IMG/VR virus record: IMGVR_UViG_3300028920_000104
Coordinates: 1 to 47,017 of that record
DNA length: 47,017 bases
Reading direction: 5' to 3' (one strand)
Source: a virus
Shown piece after piece: positions 1 through 8,402 of the stretch. The position numbers were made by a program, and so were the translations under genes. Position 1 is the first letter of the stretch. Each line of letters starts with the position of its first letter. The notes beneath the pieces are model-generated. The model saw nothing but the letters and a program-made list of their open reading frames with translations, did not search any database and was not told the DNA's origin.

Positions 1-3000
1 AATGGTTTGCTTGATGTCCAAACGAGCGGACACGATAAGCTGCCATGTTTCATGCCAGGGCACAAAGTCCAATGTCTGTGTGATGTTGCGACGGAAACCG
101 ACTTTGAAGTGGTCACGGTGCACGATGACAATACGGCCTGTATCAGCCACGTTGCCGCCGCTTGTTACCTTACCATCGGTATCGGCCAGGGCGATTTCAG
201 CGCTCACGAAGACGGGCATACCGTCAAGGATGCCAAGCTGCCCGGTCATGTTCGTGGCGCGTGACCCTGCCTTATCCATCGTCACAAACTCGTCCATATT
301 CAACAGGACGGCTTCAACTTCTGGATGTACAATCATCGCCAGACGGTCAACGCGGGTATTACCAGCAGCCAGCTTGAACCGTAGTTCGCGGATTTTTGCC
401 AGCGTCGGAGCCGCGCCGGAGAAGTTTAGCGCTGATGTTGCGCTGTCGGTCACCAAGCCTTGCTTAATCAGGCCGTTAAACGCCTTGTAGGAGGCAGTAA
501 CGGCGGGTGTACCGCCATCAAGATTGATATTACCGGAAGCAGCGGTGTCACCGTTAACCAGCGTGTTATCAATCGCATCTTCCAATGTGCGGATAGCCTG
601 ACGCCGGAAATGCGGAATGGTTGCCGCAATACCATCTTCTGCCAACTCTGCCGAAATACCAATACGCGTCGCAAGCTTTTGTGCAGACAACGTAATGTTG
701 CTGGTTGAAATCTGGCTATCGGGCAGAGCCGCGCCGGAGCCGCTGATGGTCAGCTGGGCTTCATCGTTTGTCTCACCGACATAGTAAACGGTCGGGTCGC
801 TCGACTCAACGGGGTGTACGTGCGGGTTGGTCGGCATTTCGACTTGCTCGAACAACGGAAGGATAACGTTATCCAGCCGTGAACGTTCCCAAATCTCCTG
901 CCTCCAGCTAGTCGGCACGAACTCATCACCGTATGTCGAAAGCGTCGAGTACATTACTTCGTCGTCCTTGATGGACTTGACAAAGTTAGCCGTCTTTGCA
1001 TCCACGTAGCGGCCGTTCCCGGCTTCACGTTCCAGCTTATCGGCGTACTCACGATAGAATTCCTGCGTAGGACGCCAGTTGCCGGACTTGTAGCCACTGT
1101 TCCACAGGTCAATCGCAAACGACATGTCGTCGGCGCTCATGTTGTGGAACTTGCTCGACACCTGAATACTACTGCCACCCTGCGCAGCGGGACGGCCAGC
1201 GCGCGACTTGCGGTCATTCACTGGAATGTCGGCCTCATTACGTGCGGCCTTCAGTGCCTCGGTCATCTTCTTATCATTCGCAGCGCGGACACGAGCCTGC
1301 GCAGCAAAACCAACAGAAAACAGTGTTTTCATGTTGTCGGAGATGGTTTTCAATACTGCTGACTTAACTTCTTCTTCGTCCATCTTCTGAACGTTTTCAG
1401 GAAGTTCGTCATCCATCTTGGCTTCAACCTCATCGGCCATAGCCTCTGCAACGGCGTTTGACTCTTCTTCGGTCATCTCGCCGTCCTGCTTCATTTTCGC
1501 GTTGTATTCCTCAACAACGGAAATGATGAAATTACGAAGTTCTTCAGGAGACATCGTTCTGTCCTCTTCCTCTTGGTTCTCATCTTCGGATATGTTCAGA
1601 TCACCGTCACGCTCTGCGCTGGCGTTTGCTTCTATGTCTTCTAAAAAGCCCTTAAGCCTTACACCATCGGTCAGCGTCTTGTAGGTGTTAATCTGCGTTA
1701 AACGTGTGGGGTCTGCGGGTGTGGGCGTCAATGCCGCCTCGATAATCTTCCACGTCTTAATGTGGCCGTCTTTTTCAACCTCTACTGATTGCGGCCATGC
1801 CCCGCTTGACCATCCCAGCTTGCCTTTTTTAGCAAGCTCATAAACGGCCTTTTCCCACTCATCGCGCATGTCAAGCTGTGACTGTACCCAAATACCCACG
1901 TTATCTACGCGGGATTTGAGCACGCGCCCGATAGCACGCGAGCCGAGTGTTTCGTCAAGGCCGTGACGGTAGGTGACTGGTTTAGCCTCTACCGGGAAAT
2001 GTTCTAAATCGTAATCCGTGCGGCTGTCGAAGTACTCACCGTCCCAATCTCGAATAGAGTTATCCGAATAGAACGGGACAAGATAGCCTTCAATAATGCC
2101 GTTTGGCATTGCCTTAATTGCACCACCGAAAGCGATGCGCTTATCGTCTGTCATAGTAGCCTCTCTTGATTTGCCGCCCGGTATCGGTGCGTTTGGTTGC
2201 CATGCCCAACAAGCCCAGAACCCTGGCGCGAATGGGTCTTTTTTAGTGCTGCACTGATGGCGTGAATTGAAGTTCCCACGCGCCTCATCATTGTCACGTT
2301 CCATCTGTTCGCCGGGTTGACCCCAGTGCACGAGGCGTTCATCGCCGTCATAGCGCACCCACCGCATGTACTTCTTATCGACTCGCGATGACGGGCGAAC
2401 GGGTGATGCTTGCACCGTCACGCCGTTGTATGTCACGCTGTCAAACGTTGTGTTCTCTGGCGCTTGTTTGGTATTGCTAATCACGCCGTATGGTCGATAG
2501 TCATCGCGTCCAATAATCACGCTGTCTGCAAACGTATCAACTACACCTAATTCACCCGCTGGCGGCTCAATGTCTTTCGGCATGTAGCATAACGTGATAT
2601 GCGGGTTATAGTCGTCCGGCTTGCTAAAATCAGACAAACCGCCGCATAACTCCGACATCCACCTGAATACCTCGGCTTGTGTATCCATGAGTGTTTCCAT
2701 TGGATACAGCCGCACATGTACCGCCCAGCCGTCCGGCGTATCGAATACTTCGACTGTATCGCCGTATACCTCGATGCTATCGGGTAGTTCAACGTTGCTG
2801 ATAACATCGTCTAGTGCGCTGTATGTCCCTTGATTGGCATAGACTAGCGTAATGTGATAGGTGTCTGGTGTTTGCCATTCGATACGGTCATCAGTAAAAC
2901 GCGCTTTTAGTTTTAGTTGAATGTCGCGTATCTGTGCATTGTTCGCCAATGGTATGTATGCAAAACATTCGTTTGACGCTTTCATGTTTTTGACGCGCAT
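1..3000 (-). CDS. Capsid polyprotein: 2H phosphoesterase + RHxC module + prohead protease + major capsid protein (5' 1000 codons)
   Basis: One uninterrupted frame starts at ATG 3000-2998, runs off the left edge and, through the circular junction, ends at TAG 46854-46852: 1012 residues. Modules: (1) residues 1-175, 2H phosphoesterase, with the paired motifs H49-I-T51 and H134-I-T136; (2) about 205-270, a phage module with the signatures RWVRY, LVHWG, NSRHQC and FWACWAW; (3) about 283-435, HK97-type prohead protease (S78), candidate catalytic H346 (YRHGL) and S398/S399 (WSSGAWP), then E421-A-A-L-T; (4) about 436-600, acidic delta/scaffold-like spacer; (5) about 601-1012, HK97-fold major capsid protein. 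ATG 2154, in frame at codon 283, is where a stand-alone protease would normally start. The start at 3000 lacks a strong ribosome site; M6 is an alternative. Protease-capsid fusions are known in phages; the N-terminal 2H unit is the unusual part. The protease is expected to cut the modules apart inside the procapsid (inference). Confidence 0.9.
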   Translation of the reverse strand, partial: MRVKNMKASNECFAYIPLANNAQIRDIQLKLKARFTDDRIEWQTPDTYHITLVYANQGTYSALDDVISNVELPDSIEVYGDTVEVFDTPDGWAVHVRLYPMETLMDTQAEVFRWMSELCGGLSDFSKPDDYNPHITLCYMPKDIEPPAGELGVVDTFADSVIIGRDDYRPYGVISNTKQAPENTTFDSVTYNGVTVQASPVRPSSRVDKKYMRWVRYDGDERLVHWGQPGEQMERDNDEARGNFNSRHQCSTKKDPFAPGFWACWAWQPNAPIPGGKSREATMTDDKRIAFGGAIKAMPNGIIEGYLVPFYSDNSIRDWDGEYFDSRTDYDLEHFPVEAKPVTYRHGLDETLGSRAIGRVLKSRVDNVGIWVQSQLDMRDEWEKAVYELAKKGKLGWSSGAWPQSVEVEKDGHIKTWKIIEAALTPTPADPTRLTQINTYKTLTDGVRLKGFLEDIEANASAERDGDLNISEDENQEEEDRTMSPEELRNFIISVVEEYNAKMKQDGEMTEEESNAVAEAMADEVEAKMDDELPENVQKMDEEEVKSAVLKTISDNMKTLFSVGFAAQARVRAANDKKMTEALKAARNEADIPVNDRKSRAGRPAAQGGSSIQVSSKFHNMSADDMSFAIDLWNSGYKSGNWRPTQEFYREYADKLEREAGNGRYVDAKTANFVKSIKDDEVMYSTLSTYGDEFVPTSWRQEIWERSRLDNVILPLFEQVEMPTNPHVHPVESSDPTVYYVGETNDEAQLTISGSGAALPDSQISTSNITLSAQKLATRIGISAELAEDGIAATIPHFRRQAIRTLEDAIDNTLVNGDTAASGNINLDGGTPAVTASYKAFNGLIKQGLVTDSATSALNFSGAAPTLAKIRELRFKLAAGNTRVDRLAMIVHPEVEAVLLNMDEFVTMDKAGSRATNMTGQLGILDGMPVFVSAEIALADTDGKVTSGGNVADTGRIVIVHRDHFKVGFRRNITQTLDFVPWHETWQLIVSARLDIKQTI

Positions 3001-3033
3001 TGTTTGTTTTGCTCACTGTTCTATCTGGCATAG

Positions 3034-3056
3034 ATATTCGGTACGTTCCAAATTTT
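3034..3056. promoter_or_regulatory. Dispersed palindrome, copy A
   Basis: Core GGTACGTTCC at 3040-3049 with AT-rich flanks (TAGATATTC on the left, AAATTTTC on the right). It is an imperfect member of a family of five palindromes in this genome. It lies between the divergent starts at 3000 (minus) and 3106 (plus) and overlaps the -35 region of the plus-strand promoter, as an operator would. Confidence 0.55.
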
Positions 3057-3074
3057 CGCGAACTATGGTATAAT
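3046..3074 (+). promoter_or_regulatory. Promoter for the 3106-3655 cassette
   Basis: A consensus -10 TATAAT at 3069-3074 is preceded by TGG, an extended -10 element. The -35 region (3046-3051) is poor. The predicted start point near 3081 gives a short leader before ATG 3106. Palindrome copy A overlaps the upstream part. Confidence 0.6.
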
Positions 3075-3105
3075 TAAGCATCGAATGATTACGAAAGGTA
3101 TAGTT

Positions 3106-3468
3106 ATGAGTGACAACATTATCACGTATGAAGTATCTGAATTTATCAACCGTGCAATCCGTCAAGCTCTTGAGAACAACGTTGCGATTATGATGTATAA
3201 GAACGCTTTGCAGTCTCCGACGTGGGTTCCGTATGAACCAATGACGGCGCATGTCGTGATGTTTGCCACACCGAAAACAATAAAGTTCCTCGCGGGTGGG
3301 AATTTGGTGTCCACCGCTCTATTCATTCAGGGCAGGGGACACGTCTACCACGACGATGACACTGTAGATTTTACAATCATCTGCAACCCGCACGTGCCCG
3401 ACTTTGCGCTATGTATTCCCGGTCTGCCTGATGTAATGCTTGAAAGCGAGAACGATAATGCTGACTAA
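3106..3468 (+). CDS. Hypothetical protein (120 aa)
   Basis: The protein is not recognised. It is soluble, starts MSDNIITYEVSEF and has no membrane segment or metal-binding motif. ATG 3106 is chosen because GAAAGG lies eight bases upstream and the -10 box at 3069-3074 leaves too little leader for the in-frame ATG at 3085. It is the first gene of a two-gene plus-strand cassette inserted between the MuF gene and the capsid polyprotein, both on the minus strand, so it is transcribed against the late operon. The palindrome at 3034-3056 suggests separate control. A regulatory or early role is possible but unsupported by homology. Confidence 0.65.
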   Translation: MSDNIITYEVSEFINRAIRQALENNVAIMMYKNALQSPTWVPYEPMTAHVVMFATPKTIKFLAGGNLVSTALFIQGRGHVYHDDDTVDFTIICNPHVPDFALCIPGLPDVMLESENDNAD

Positions 3469-3655
3469 CTGCGAAATAGGCGATCTAATCGTCAACTACG
3501 ACGCATCCAACGGTGTGCCCGAAGGCGCTAACGGTATCGTTACGAACGTTACCCGCAACCGTGTGACCGTTGATTTCTTCGAGCATGGTGCAATCACCGT
3601 TGATCCGCGTAAAACGATGGGTATGTACATCGTTGCTATCAAGGCAGATAACTAA
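3458..3655 (+). CDS. Small beta-rich hypothetical protein (65 aa)
   Basis: Not recognised as a family. The sequence alternates short strands and turns (GDLIVNYDASNG, NGIVTNVTRNRVTVDFF), suggesting a small KOW/SH3-like beta barrel; that is inference. The start overlaps the end of the upstream gene by 11 bases, so the two are probably translationally coupled. Its TAA (3653-3655) overlaps the TAG of the convergent MuF gene (3652-3654 on the minus strand), so the opposing genes share stop-codon bases and leave no room for a terminator. Confidence 0.65.
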   Translation: MLTNCEIGDLIVNYDASNGVPEGANGIVTNVTRNRVTVDFFEHGAITVDPRKTMGMYIVAIKADN

Positions 3656-4425
3656 GCGAACAACCCCGCCCCGCTGATGTTGGACACAATCACGCCGTCG
3701 CGTATCTTGATATCACGCCACGCTGTCGCACGTCTTACGCACTCAGGGCAGTGTTCCGCAGCTCCTAAGCGCCATGACGCGGTATAGTTACCGTCGCCAG
3801 CGTCTTTACGGATTGACCACCTGCACTTGCAGTTAGTCAGGCATGACGTTGTGCCGTCTCCCGGTTGAGAGGGCAGGGCGGGTAATCCCATCGCATCCGC
3901 CTTACCATGCTGTAGCGTGGCGTTTGCATTACCCGCGTATAGCCGCCCACGAGATGACACCGCATCAGCGCTTGTAACGCCGTCACGGTCAATCTGCGCT
4001 TTCCAGTTGTCCAGATAACCTAGCTGCTCTTGCACGCGTGCATTCAATCTATCGAGCGCTTGCGCGTCGTAGTTATCCAGTCCACCATGCCCGATGATGT
4101 CAGCGGTTAGGTGTATCTGGCGTATCTCTTGCGCCATGCCATTACGCCACTCAGATGACGTGATGCTGCCGTCTGCAAGCTGTTGCGCCAAATTCTGCAC
4201 ACGCTTGTCATAGTGCTGTGCATAGCGCCGAAACGCCCGGTCGTCCACGCGCGGACTAGATACCCGGTCACGCCTGAAGACGTTCTGAACGCCTGACCAT
4301 GCACGGCGTATCGTTTGAGCGCCCAACGCCTTAAGGCTGGCGTCGGCGTCTTCAAAATCAATCGGCGTTATCGGTGGCGGTGTTGTCGGCTTCTGCTTCG
4401 TCTGCGTCTCGCACTTGTCGCACAA
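3652..4425 (-). CDS. MuF-like phage head morphogenesis protein
   Basis: 257 residues. The N-terminal two thirds is helical. The C-terminal part (about 180-245) has the MuF/SPP1 gp7 signature: LPALPSQPGDGTTSC followed by CLTNCKCRW, with later Cys pair HCPEC. Family members bind the portal and are packaged in small numbers in the procapsid. The gene directly follows the portal gene, the usual MuF position, and its ATG overlaps the portal end by 68 bases, so a later start cannot be excluded. There is no C-terminal toxin or enzyme extension. Confidence 0.8.
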   Translation of the reverse strand: MCDKCETQTKQKPTTPPPITPIDFEDADASLKALGAQTIRRAWSGVQNVFRRDRVSSPRVDDRAFRRYAQHYDKRVQNLAQQLADGSITSSEWRNGMAQEIRQIHLTADIIGHGGLDNYDAQALDRLNARVQEQLGYLDNWKAQIDRDGVTSADAVSSRGRLYAGNANATLQHGKADAMGLPALPSQPGDGTTSCLTNCKCRWSIRKDAGDGNYTASWRLGAAEHCPECVRRATAWRDIKIRDGVIVSNISGAGLFA

Positions 4426-6103
4426 GGTCTTCTAGTCCTAACTCGTCCCACACGTTAACCAACTCAAGGAACGTATGTTCTGTTATCGCGTCTTGCTGCT
4501 TAATACGCGGCTTCACATCGTCGTAAATGGCATCCACGCTTTCACCTGCTTTATGCCGTTCGTTGATCTCATCGCCCAACGTGGTATCCAACTGCACAAA
4601 CTTGAAATCGCGCTTGTACGGTTTCTTCGCGAATTGATACCACTGCGATAACTCATCGCTTGACTTATCGTCGTCTTCCGGCTGGTCACCGGGGTGTGGT
4701 TCTAAGTTGGCTTCCTCTTCGGTATTAGCCGCCTGCGATGGCAACGCGACCGCTTCGCCCTCTAGCTTGTCCACACCGCCTGCTTGCGCCGCTTGTGCCT
4801 GCGATACTGCTACAGGGTCAAAGCCTGACACCATGATTGCGTCAAGCGGCATGAAGCGCACACCCTCTGCCGCGTCGTCTTCGTCCAAGTTGTTAATGCG
4901 CTGGTAGGTGCGAATGTCAATCGCGCCGTTGCGTAGGTGTCGCTCGTATAGCTGCTGGCGTTGCAAGTCGTTTTCGGTCAACCGCTTGCGCCACTTGTCA
5001 TCATTGAACATGAAATACGTATCACCGCTGTCATCGAATAGCGGCAAGATTTCATCGTTCACGACGGTCGCAATATGTCGGGCGTCTGGCAAGATAACCA
5101 AGTCCATCCAGCTATCGTACATGTCTTTGTGCTGCTGGTAGGGCATCTCGGACATATCGCCTGTAATGGCGCGTGGCGTCCGTAACACCTTATGCACGCG
5201 GTTCGATGCACGCTCAATCGCTGCGTCGTTCTGCTGTAAGTTTGGTTGTTGTGGTGCTGTCACCTCTACTTGATCGGGTAACCAAATCGGTTGCCCCGCG
5301 TTGCGATTGCCCTGGTTCTCGCGTCGCATCTTTTTGATAAAATCACGGCGCTTGTTGTCGGTAAACGTAATGCCGTCATCGCTCACAGCCTTGACGCTGA
5401 AAACGTAGCCAAGTTGTAACCCGTTCTGGAAGAAGTTGTTAATCTGCTGTTTGTATGTCCGGTCAAGGTTGATGCTATCAATAGCCGCCATGACAGGCGA
5501 CATACCGATGTTTTCGTTCAGCAGGTTTAACTTGCGGTCATAGATAATCTCATCAGGGCGGAAGCGCAGCGCTTCCCCGTCACCGTTGTAGCGATACTCG
5601 ACAATGCGCCCGTTGATTTCCTGAACGACCATGCCAGTCGGGTTATACCACTGCAATTGGCGGTAGGCGCTACCAAGTATATCCATCTGCGGCTCAATAA
5701 ACATCTTCCCCGCAACGAGTGATGAATAGTACCATGCTGTGAACAGGTCGAAGCCGTTCATGCGTCGGAACTTGTTAATCGCTTTCGCGACGGTATGCCG
5801 GGGTGCTTGGTCTTCCGAAGAACACAACACCTCGTCGTCTTCCTGTACGGTGTCGCCTTCGTAGCGCCTAATCTGCCACTCGAGGCCAGATAGCGCATTG
5901 ACACGCGCCTCAAGGCAGGCGTATATGTCCTCTTGGATAACCGCCGCCGTCGCCGCGCCATGATCCGTACGTGCGATCTTCAAGTCCTTGCCGACAAACG
6001 CGGGGTCGTCTAATAGCCAATCGTTTGCGCCATACATCCACACGCCGGACTTGACCGCTCTATTGTTTGGTAACAAGCTCTTAAGCCCGTCTAGTATGCC
6101 CAC
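4358..6103 (-). CDS. Portal protein
   Basis: 581 residues. The start is GTG 6103, directly after the terminase stop TAA. The protein forms the dodecameric ring through which DNA enters and leaves the head. It resembles HK97/phi29-type portals: an early alpha/beta region (LARVNALSGLEWQIRR-like segment near residues 65-80), a central stem (SPVMAAIDSINLDRTYKQQ) and a downstream NRVHKVLRTPRAITGD segment typical of portals that choose among fusion/crown helices. The C-terminal tail (about 440-581) is acidic and low-complexity. Position between terminase and MuF supports the call. Confidence 0.9.
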   Translation of the reverse strand: MGILDGLKSLLPNNRAVKSGVWMYGANDWLLDDPAFVGKDLKIARTDHGAATAAVIQEDIYACLEARVNALSGLEWQIRRYEGDTVQEDDEVLCSSEDQAPRHTVAKAINKFRRMNGFDLFTAWYYSSLVAGKMFIEPQMDILGSAYRQLQWYNPTGMVVQEINGRIVEYRYNGDGEALRFRPDEIIYDRKLNLLNENIGMSPVMAAIDSINLDRTYKQQINNFFQNGLQLGYVFSVKAVSDDGITFTDNKRRDFIKKMRRENQGNRNAGQPIWLPDQVEVTAPQQPNLQQNDAAIERASNRVHKVLRTPRAITGDMSEMPYQQHKDMYDSWMDLVILPDARHIATVVNDEILPLFDDSGDTYFMFNDDKWRKRLTENDLQRQQLYERHLRNGAIDIRTYQRINNLDEDDAAEGVRFMPLDAIMVSGFDPVAVSQAQAAQAGGVDKLEGEAVALPSQAANTEEEANLEPHPGDQPEDDDKSSDELSQWYQFAKKPYKRDFKFVQLDTTLGDEINERHKAGESVDAIYDDVKPRIKQQDAITEHTFLELVNVWDELGLEDLVRQVRDADEAEADNTATDNAD

Positions 6104-7519
6104 TTAAAACCCTTCCAGCGGTGAAACGTAATGTATCATGCGGTTTGCTAGTGCACGCGCAATCACGGTGTCATCGTGCGACCCGTTAGGCGCTTCGTAT
6201 TTCCAATGGCCGTTTGGCGTCTGCCGGACTTCAAACTTGCGTAACTCATCGTCTCCGGATTCATCACGTAATAGGTGCAAGCCTCCCGTTTCAAGCGCGT
6301 GATACATACCCTTGATGAGCGGTGGCTTACTCTTGACCGTCATGTTAAACGCCATGATGTCTATATCGCTGCCTAAGAAATGGTCGTCAATGTTTTCAAC
6401 CAGCATGTGATCAAAGTTGCGCTCGATGATGGCGACGCGTGGTTGCCACTTCTCGATTGTAGCAATAATCTTGTCCGCTATGCCCGTCATCGGTAGACGG
6501 TTAAACCTGACAAGCTCTACCTCCGTCTGCGTCTGTACATCTATGACGCTTATTACTGTGAAGTCGTTACTCTGCCCGATGTCCACGCCTAGCACGTATT
6601 CACGCCCTTGCTGCGGTGTGGCGTGGGGATTGCTAATCAGACGCTCGTTCAAATGCGGAATGCTGGCGAAATAACCAGCGCCGGACGCCAGGAAGCATGA
6701 GCGCGGGTCGGTCGGGTACTCTTGTTCAAATGTGCGCTTATCCGATTCGCTGATTTTCCAGCGCCGCCAATTAAGCTGTCCAACTGTAACGCCGTAGCGC
6801 TCAATTAAATCTTCTTCTTCTGGCGTCGGATTAAGTTCTTCGCCGTCCGCTAACGGCTTGATGTATTCAGGGTGATTAAACCATGCGTAAAAGTGAAGTG
6901 TCCATGCGCTTTTTTGGTCGTTCAGCGCTTCCATGCAGCGTTCAAAAAACCAGCCGTGTGCGCCGTTAGCGGTGCTCTCGGCAACCACCCACATTGGACG
7001 ACCGCCCTGCAATGCCGACTTCATAATGCTACCTGCGTCGGGGTACATCGCGATTTCACTGTAGTGTTGGATGCGATAACTACCTGCGCGGCCTACGTTG
7101 GTATTACCCGCCGTACCCGATAGCACCTCGCTATTATACTCAGGGTAAATCGTCAGCGTCGCATTGCTAATACTGCGCTTTGGCCTGAAGTGCTCCGGCA
7201 GGTTGTTATAAAACTTATCCTGTATCAAGCGCATCTTGGTTGTGTTTGCGCCTTCGTCGGTCAATGTGAGCGACCGTGTAGGACGGGTCACACTATACCG
7301 AAAAATCTCTGCTTGTATCGCCGTGCTAAATCCAATCTGGCGCGGCTTCAAGATTAAATCGCGTGATGTCCTGTGCTGCAAGTAATGGATTTGCAGCGGG
7401 TTCATCTTGAACGACACAATATGGTCGTCTTTGTCTTGTATCTTGAGATAGTTCAGCGCGAACAGGTAAGGCGATTTTGCAATACGCTTGAACTTATCCG
7501 CCTGTGCAGATGCCACCAT
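6104..7519 (-). CDS. terL: Terminase large subunit
   Basis: 471 residues; the ATPase and nuclease motor that packages DNA into the prohead. Walker A-like KPRQIGFS at 58-65; Walker B ending HYSE155; coupling motif ESTANG near 181-186; RNase-H-like nuclease with candidate acidic residues D313 (GVDIGQSND), E366 (IIERNFD) and D449/D450 (GSHDDT). The length is normal for a compact TerL. It begins by a TAATG overlap with the small-subunit gene. Confidence 0.93.
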   Translation of the reverse strand: MVASAQADKFKRIAKSPYLFALNYLKIQDKDDHIVSFKMNPLQIHYLQHRTSRDLILKPRQIGFSTAIQAEIFRYSVTRPTRSLTLTDEGANTTKMRLIQDKFYNNLPEHFRPKRSISNATLTIYPEYNSEVLSGTAGNTNVGRAGSYRIQHYSEIAMYPDAGSIMKSALQGGRPMWVVAESTANGAHGWFFERCMEALNDQKSAWTLHFYAWFNHPEYIKPLADGEELNPTPEEEDLIERYGVTVGQLNWRRWKISESDKRTFEQEYPTDPRSCFLASGAGYFASIPHLNERLISNPHATPQQGREYVLGVDIGQSNDFTVISVIDVQTQTEVELVRFNRLPMTGIADKIIATIEKWQPRVAIIERNFDHMLVENIDDHFLGSDIDIMAFNMTVKSKPPLIKGMYHALETGGLHLLRDESGDDELRKFEVRQTPNGHWKYEAPNGSHDDTVIARALANRMIHYVSPLEGF

Positions 7520-7983
7520 TATGCGAACGGGTCATCTATATCGTCAGGATCAACGCTCATGACCTGCGACCATTCCACCGGGCCGCCGTCCTTGCCTGTT
7601 AGCTCACTGCGCTGTGTTGCCTTGCCAAGCTCCCACTCAATTAACTCTGAGGCAACCCGGCTCTTTATGCTTTCGTCTTCACTATCGAGTAGTTTTACTT
7701 TTACCCGCAACGCCTTTAATAATGCCTGCTGGCGCATTGCCATAGCTGCGCTGTGTATGTCCCGACGTGCGGTGTCTAATGCCTTATCCACATACGGCGC
7801 TTTGCTCGACCAACCGTAAACCGTGTTCGGATCAATGTCGATATATTCGGCGGCGTCCTTCTTAGTGAACGTCGGATTTTCAATCATCGCTGTAATGAAA
7901 CGCCATTGCGTATCAGTCAGCAACTCATAAACATTGTCCTTAATATGTTGCTTTTCGTTGGTTTGTGTTGGATTTTCCGTCAT
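7519..7983 (-). CDS. terS: Terminase small subunit
   Basis: 154 residues from ATG 7983 (an in-frame TTG at 7998 is also possible; neither has a strong ribosome site). N-terminal helix-turn-helix around TQWRFITAMIENPTFTKKDAAEYIDIDPNTVYGWSS-like spacing (positions about 25-65 here), then a helical oligomerisation region, and an acidic C terminus ending DDPFA that would contact TerL. It recognises phage DNA for packaging. Coupled to terL by TAATG. Confidence 0.85.
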   Translation of the reverse strand: MTENPTQTNEKQHIKDNVYELLTDTQWRFITAMIENPTFTKKDAAEYIDIDPNTVYGWSSKAPYVDKALDTARRDIHSAAMAMRQQALLKALRVKVKLLDSEDESIKSRVASELIEWELGKATQRSELTGKDGGPVEWSQVMSVDPDDIDDPFA

Positions 7984-8173
7984 TGTGGTTAGGTACAATC
8001 GTCACTGTAAATACGGTTTCGCGCAATGCTAATAAGTGCAGCGCGTTTAAGAGGTCGCTTTCGGGTATGTCTAACTGTATGCGCATTCCGCCACCATCGC
8101 CCGTAACTTTGATTGCGCTTTGTATCGCCGGGAATGAGGCGTTAAATGTGATTGCGTCATCAGCTTTTGTCAT
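7940..8173 (-). CDS. Small conserved phage protein next to terminase (77 aa)
   Basis: Starts MTKADDAITFNASFP at ATG 8173. Its C-terminal half (GGGMRIQLDIPESDLLNALHLL) looks like a small protein often found in phage genomes beside terminase or replication genes, without known function; that is from memory and unverified. The 3' end overlaps the terS start by 44 bases. A longer in-frame start at 8275 is rejected because it would run through the tRNA-like element at 8255-8325 and the terminator-like hairpin at 8205-8250. Confidence 0.6.
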   Translation of the reverse strand: MTKADDAITFNASFPAIQSAIKVTGDGGGMRIQLDIPESDLLNALHLLALRETVFTVTIVPNHNDGKSNTNQRKATY

Positions 8174-8204
8174 ATGTATTTGGGATATTCTGTGATATTT
8201 GGGA

Positions 8205-8253
8205 TAAAACACAAAACGCGCTACACCTCTCGGCCTCACGCGCTTGTGCAGAT
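8205..8253 (-). terminator. GCGCGTTTTGTG hairpin module, copy 1
   Basis: On the minus strand a GC-rich imperfect stem with a GAGA loop (CGCGTGAGGCC / GGTGTAGCGCG) is followed by TTTTGTG, like an intrinsic terminator or RNA 3' processing signal. It lies immediately after the tRNA-like element 8255-8325. About 45 bases are nearly identical to copy 4 at 8799-8849. Confidence 0.5.
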
Positions 8254-8254
8254 A

Positions 8255-8325
8255 ACACCGTGATAGGTCTTGCACCTACATTTGACGGCTCCACGCCGAC
8301 CGGCTTACTTTTAGCCGACACGGTG
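8255..8325 (-). tRNA. tRNA-like element, possible tRNA-Pro(TGG)
   Basis: A 71-base cloverleaf can be drawn without insertions. Acceptor stem CACCGTG/CACGGTG is perfect (7 bp); D stem GGCT/AGCC; anticodon stem GTCGG/CCGTC has one T-T mismatch; T stem GTAGG/CCTAT. The seven-base loop CGTGGAG would place TGG at 34-36. C1-G72 is the pair used by bacterial tRNA-Pro. Departures: position 33 is G, not U; the D loop AAAAGTA lacks GG; the T loop is TGCAAGA rather than TTCRANY; base 73 is T. It may be degenerate or a tRNA mimic. Confidence 0.5.
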
Positions 8326-8373
8326 CGCCACAGGTCAATGATCGGTTGACTACGTGGCTAAGATCCTAAAACA

Positions 8374-8402
8374 ATCTTATCATAGACTGCATTACATGTC
8401 AA
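8374..8402 (-). promoter_or_regulatory. Minus-strand sigma70-type promoter
   Basis: TTGACA (8402-8397) and TAAGAT (8379-8374) on the minus strand with a 17-base spacer. It would transcribe the tRNA-like element 8255-8325 and possibly the packaging genes beyond. The -35 and -10 hexamers are the same as in the promoter at 8892-8919. Confidence 0.7.

Noticed and set aside
2-1684. Several plus-strand reading frames of 60-160 codons
   Set aside because: They lie opposite the continuous capsid polyprotein frame, lack ribosome sites and have compositions typical of antisense shadows.
2151-2351. A minus-strand frame of 66 codons before ATG 2154
   Set aside because: It is out of frame with the polyprotein, which reads through this region with the conserved NSRHQC and FWACWAW motifs.
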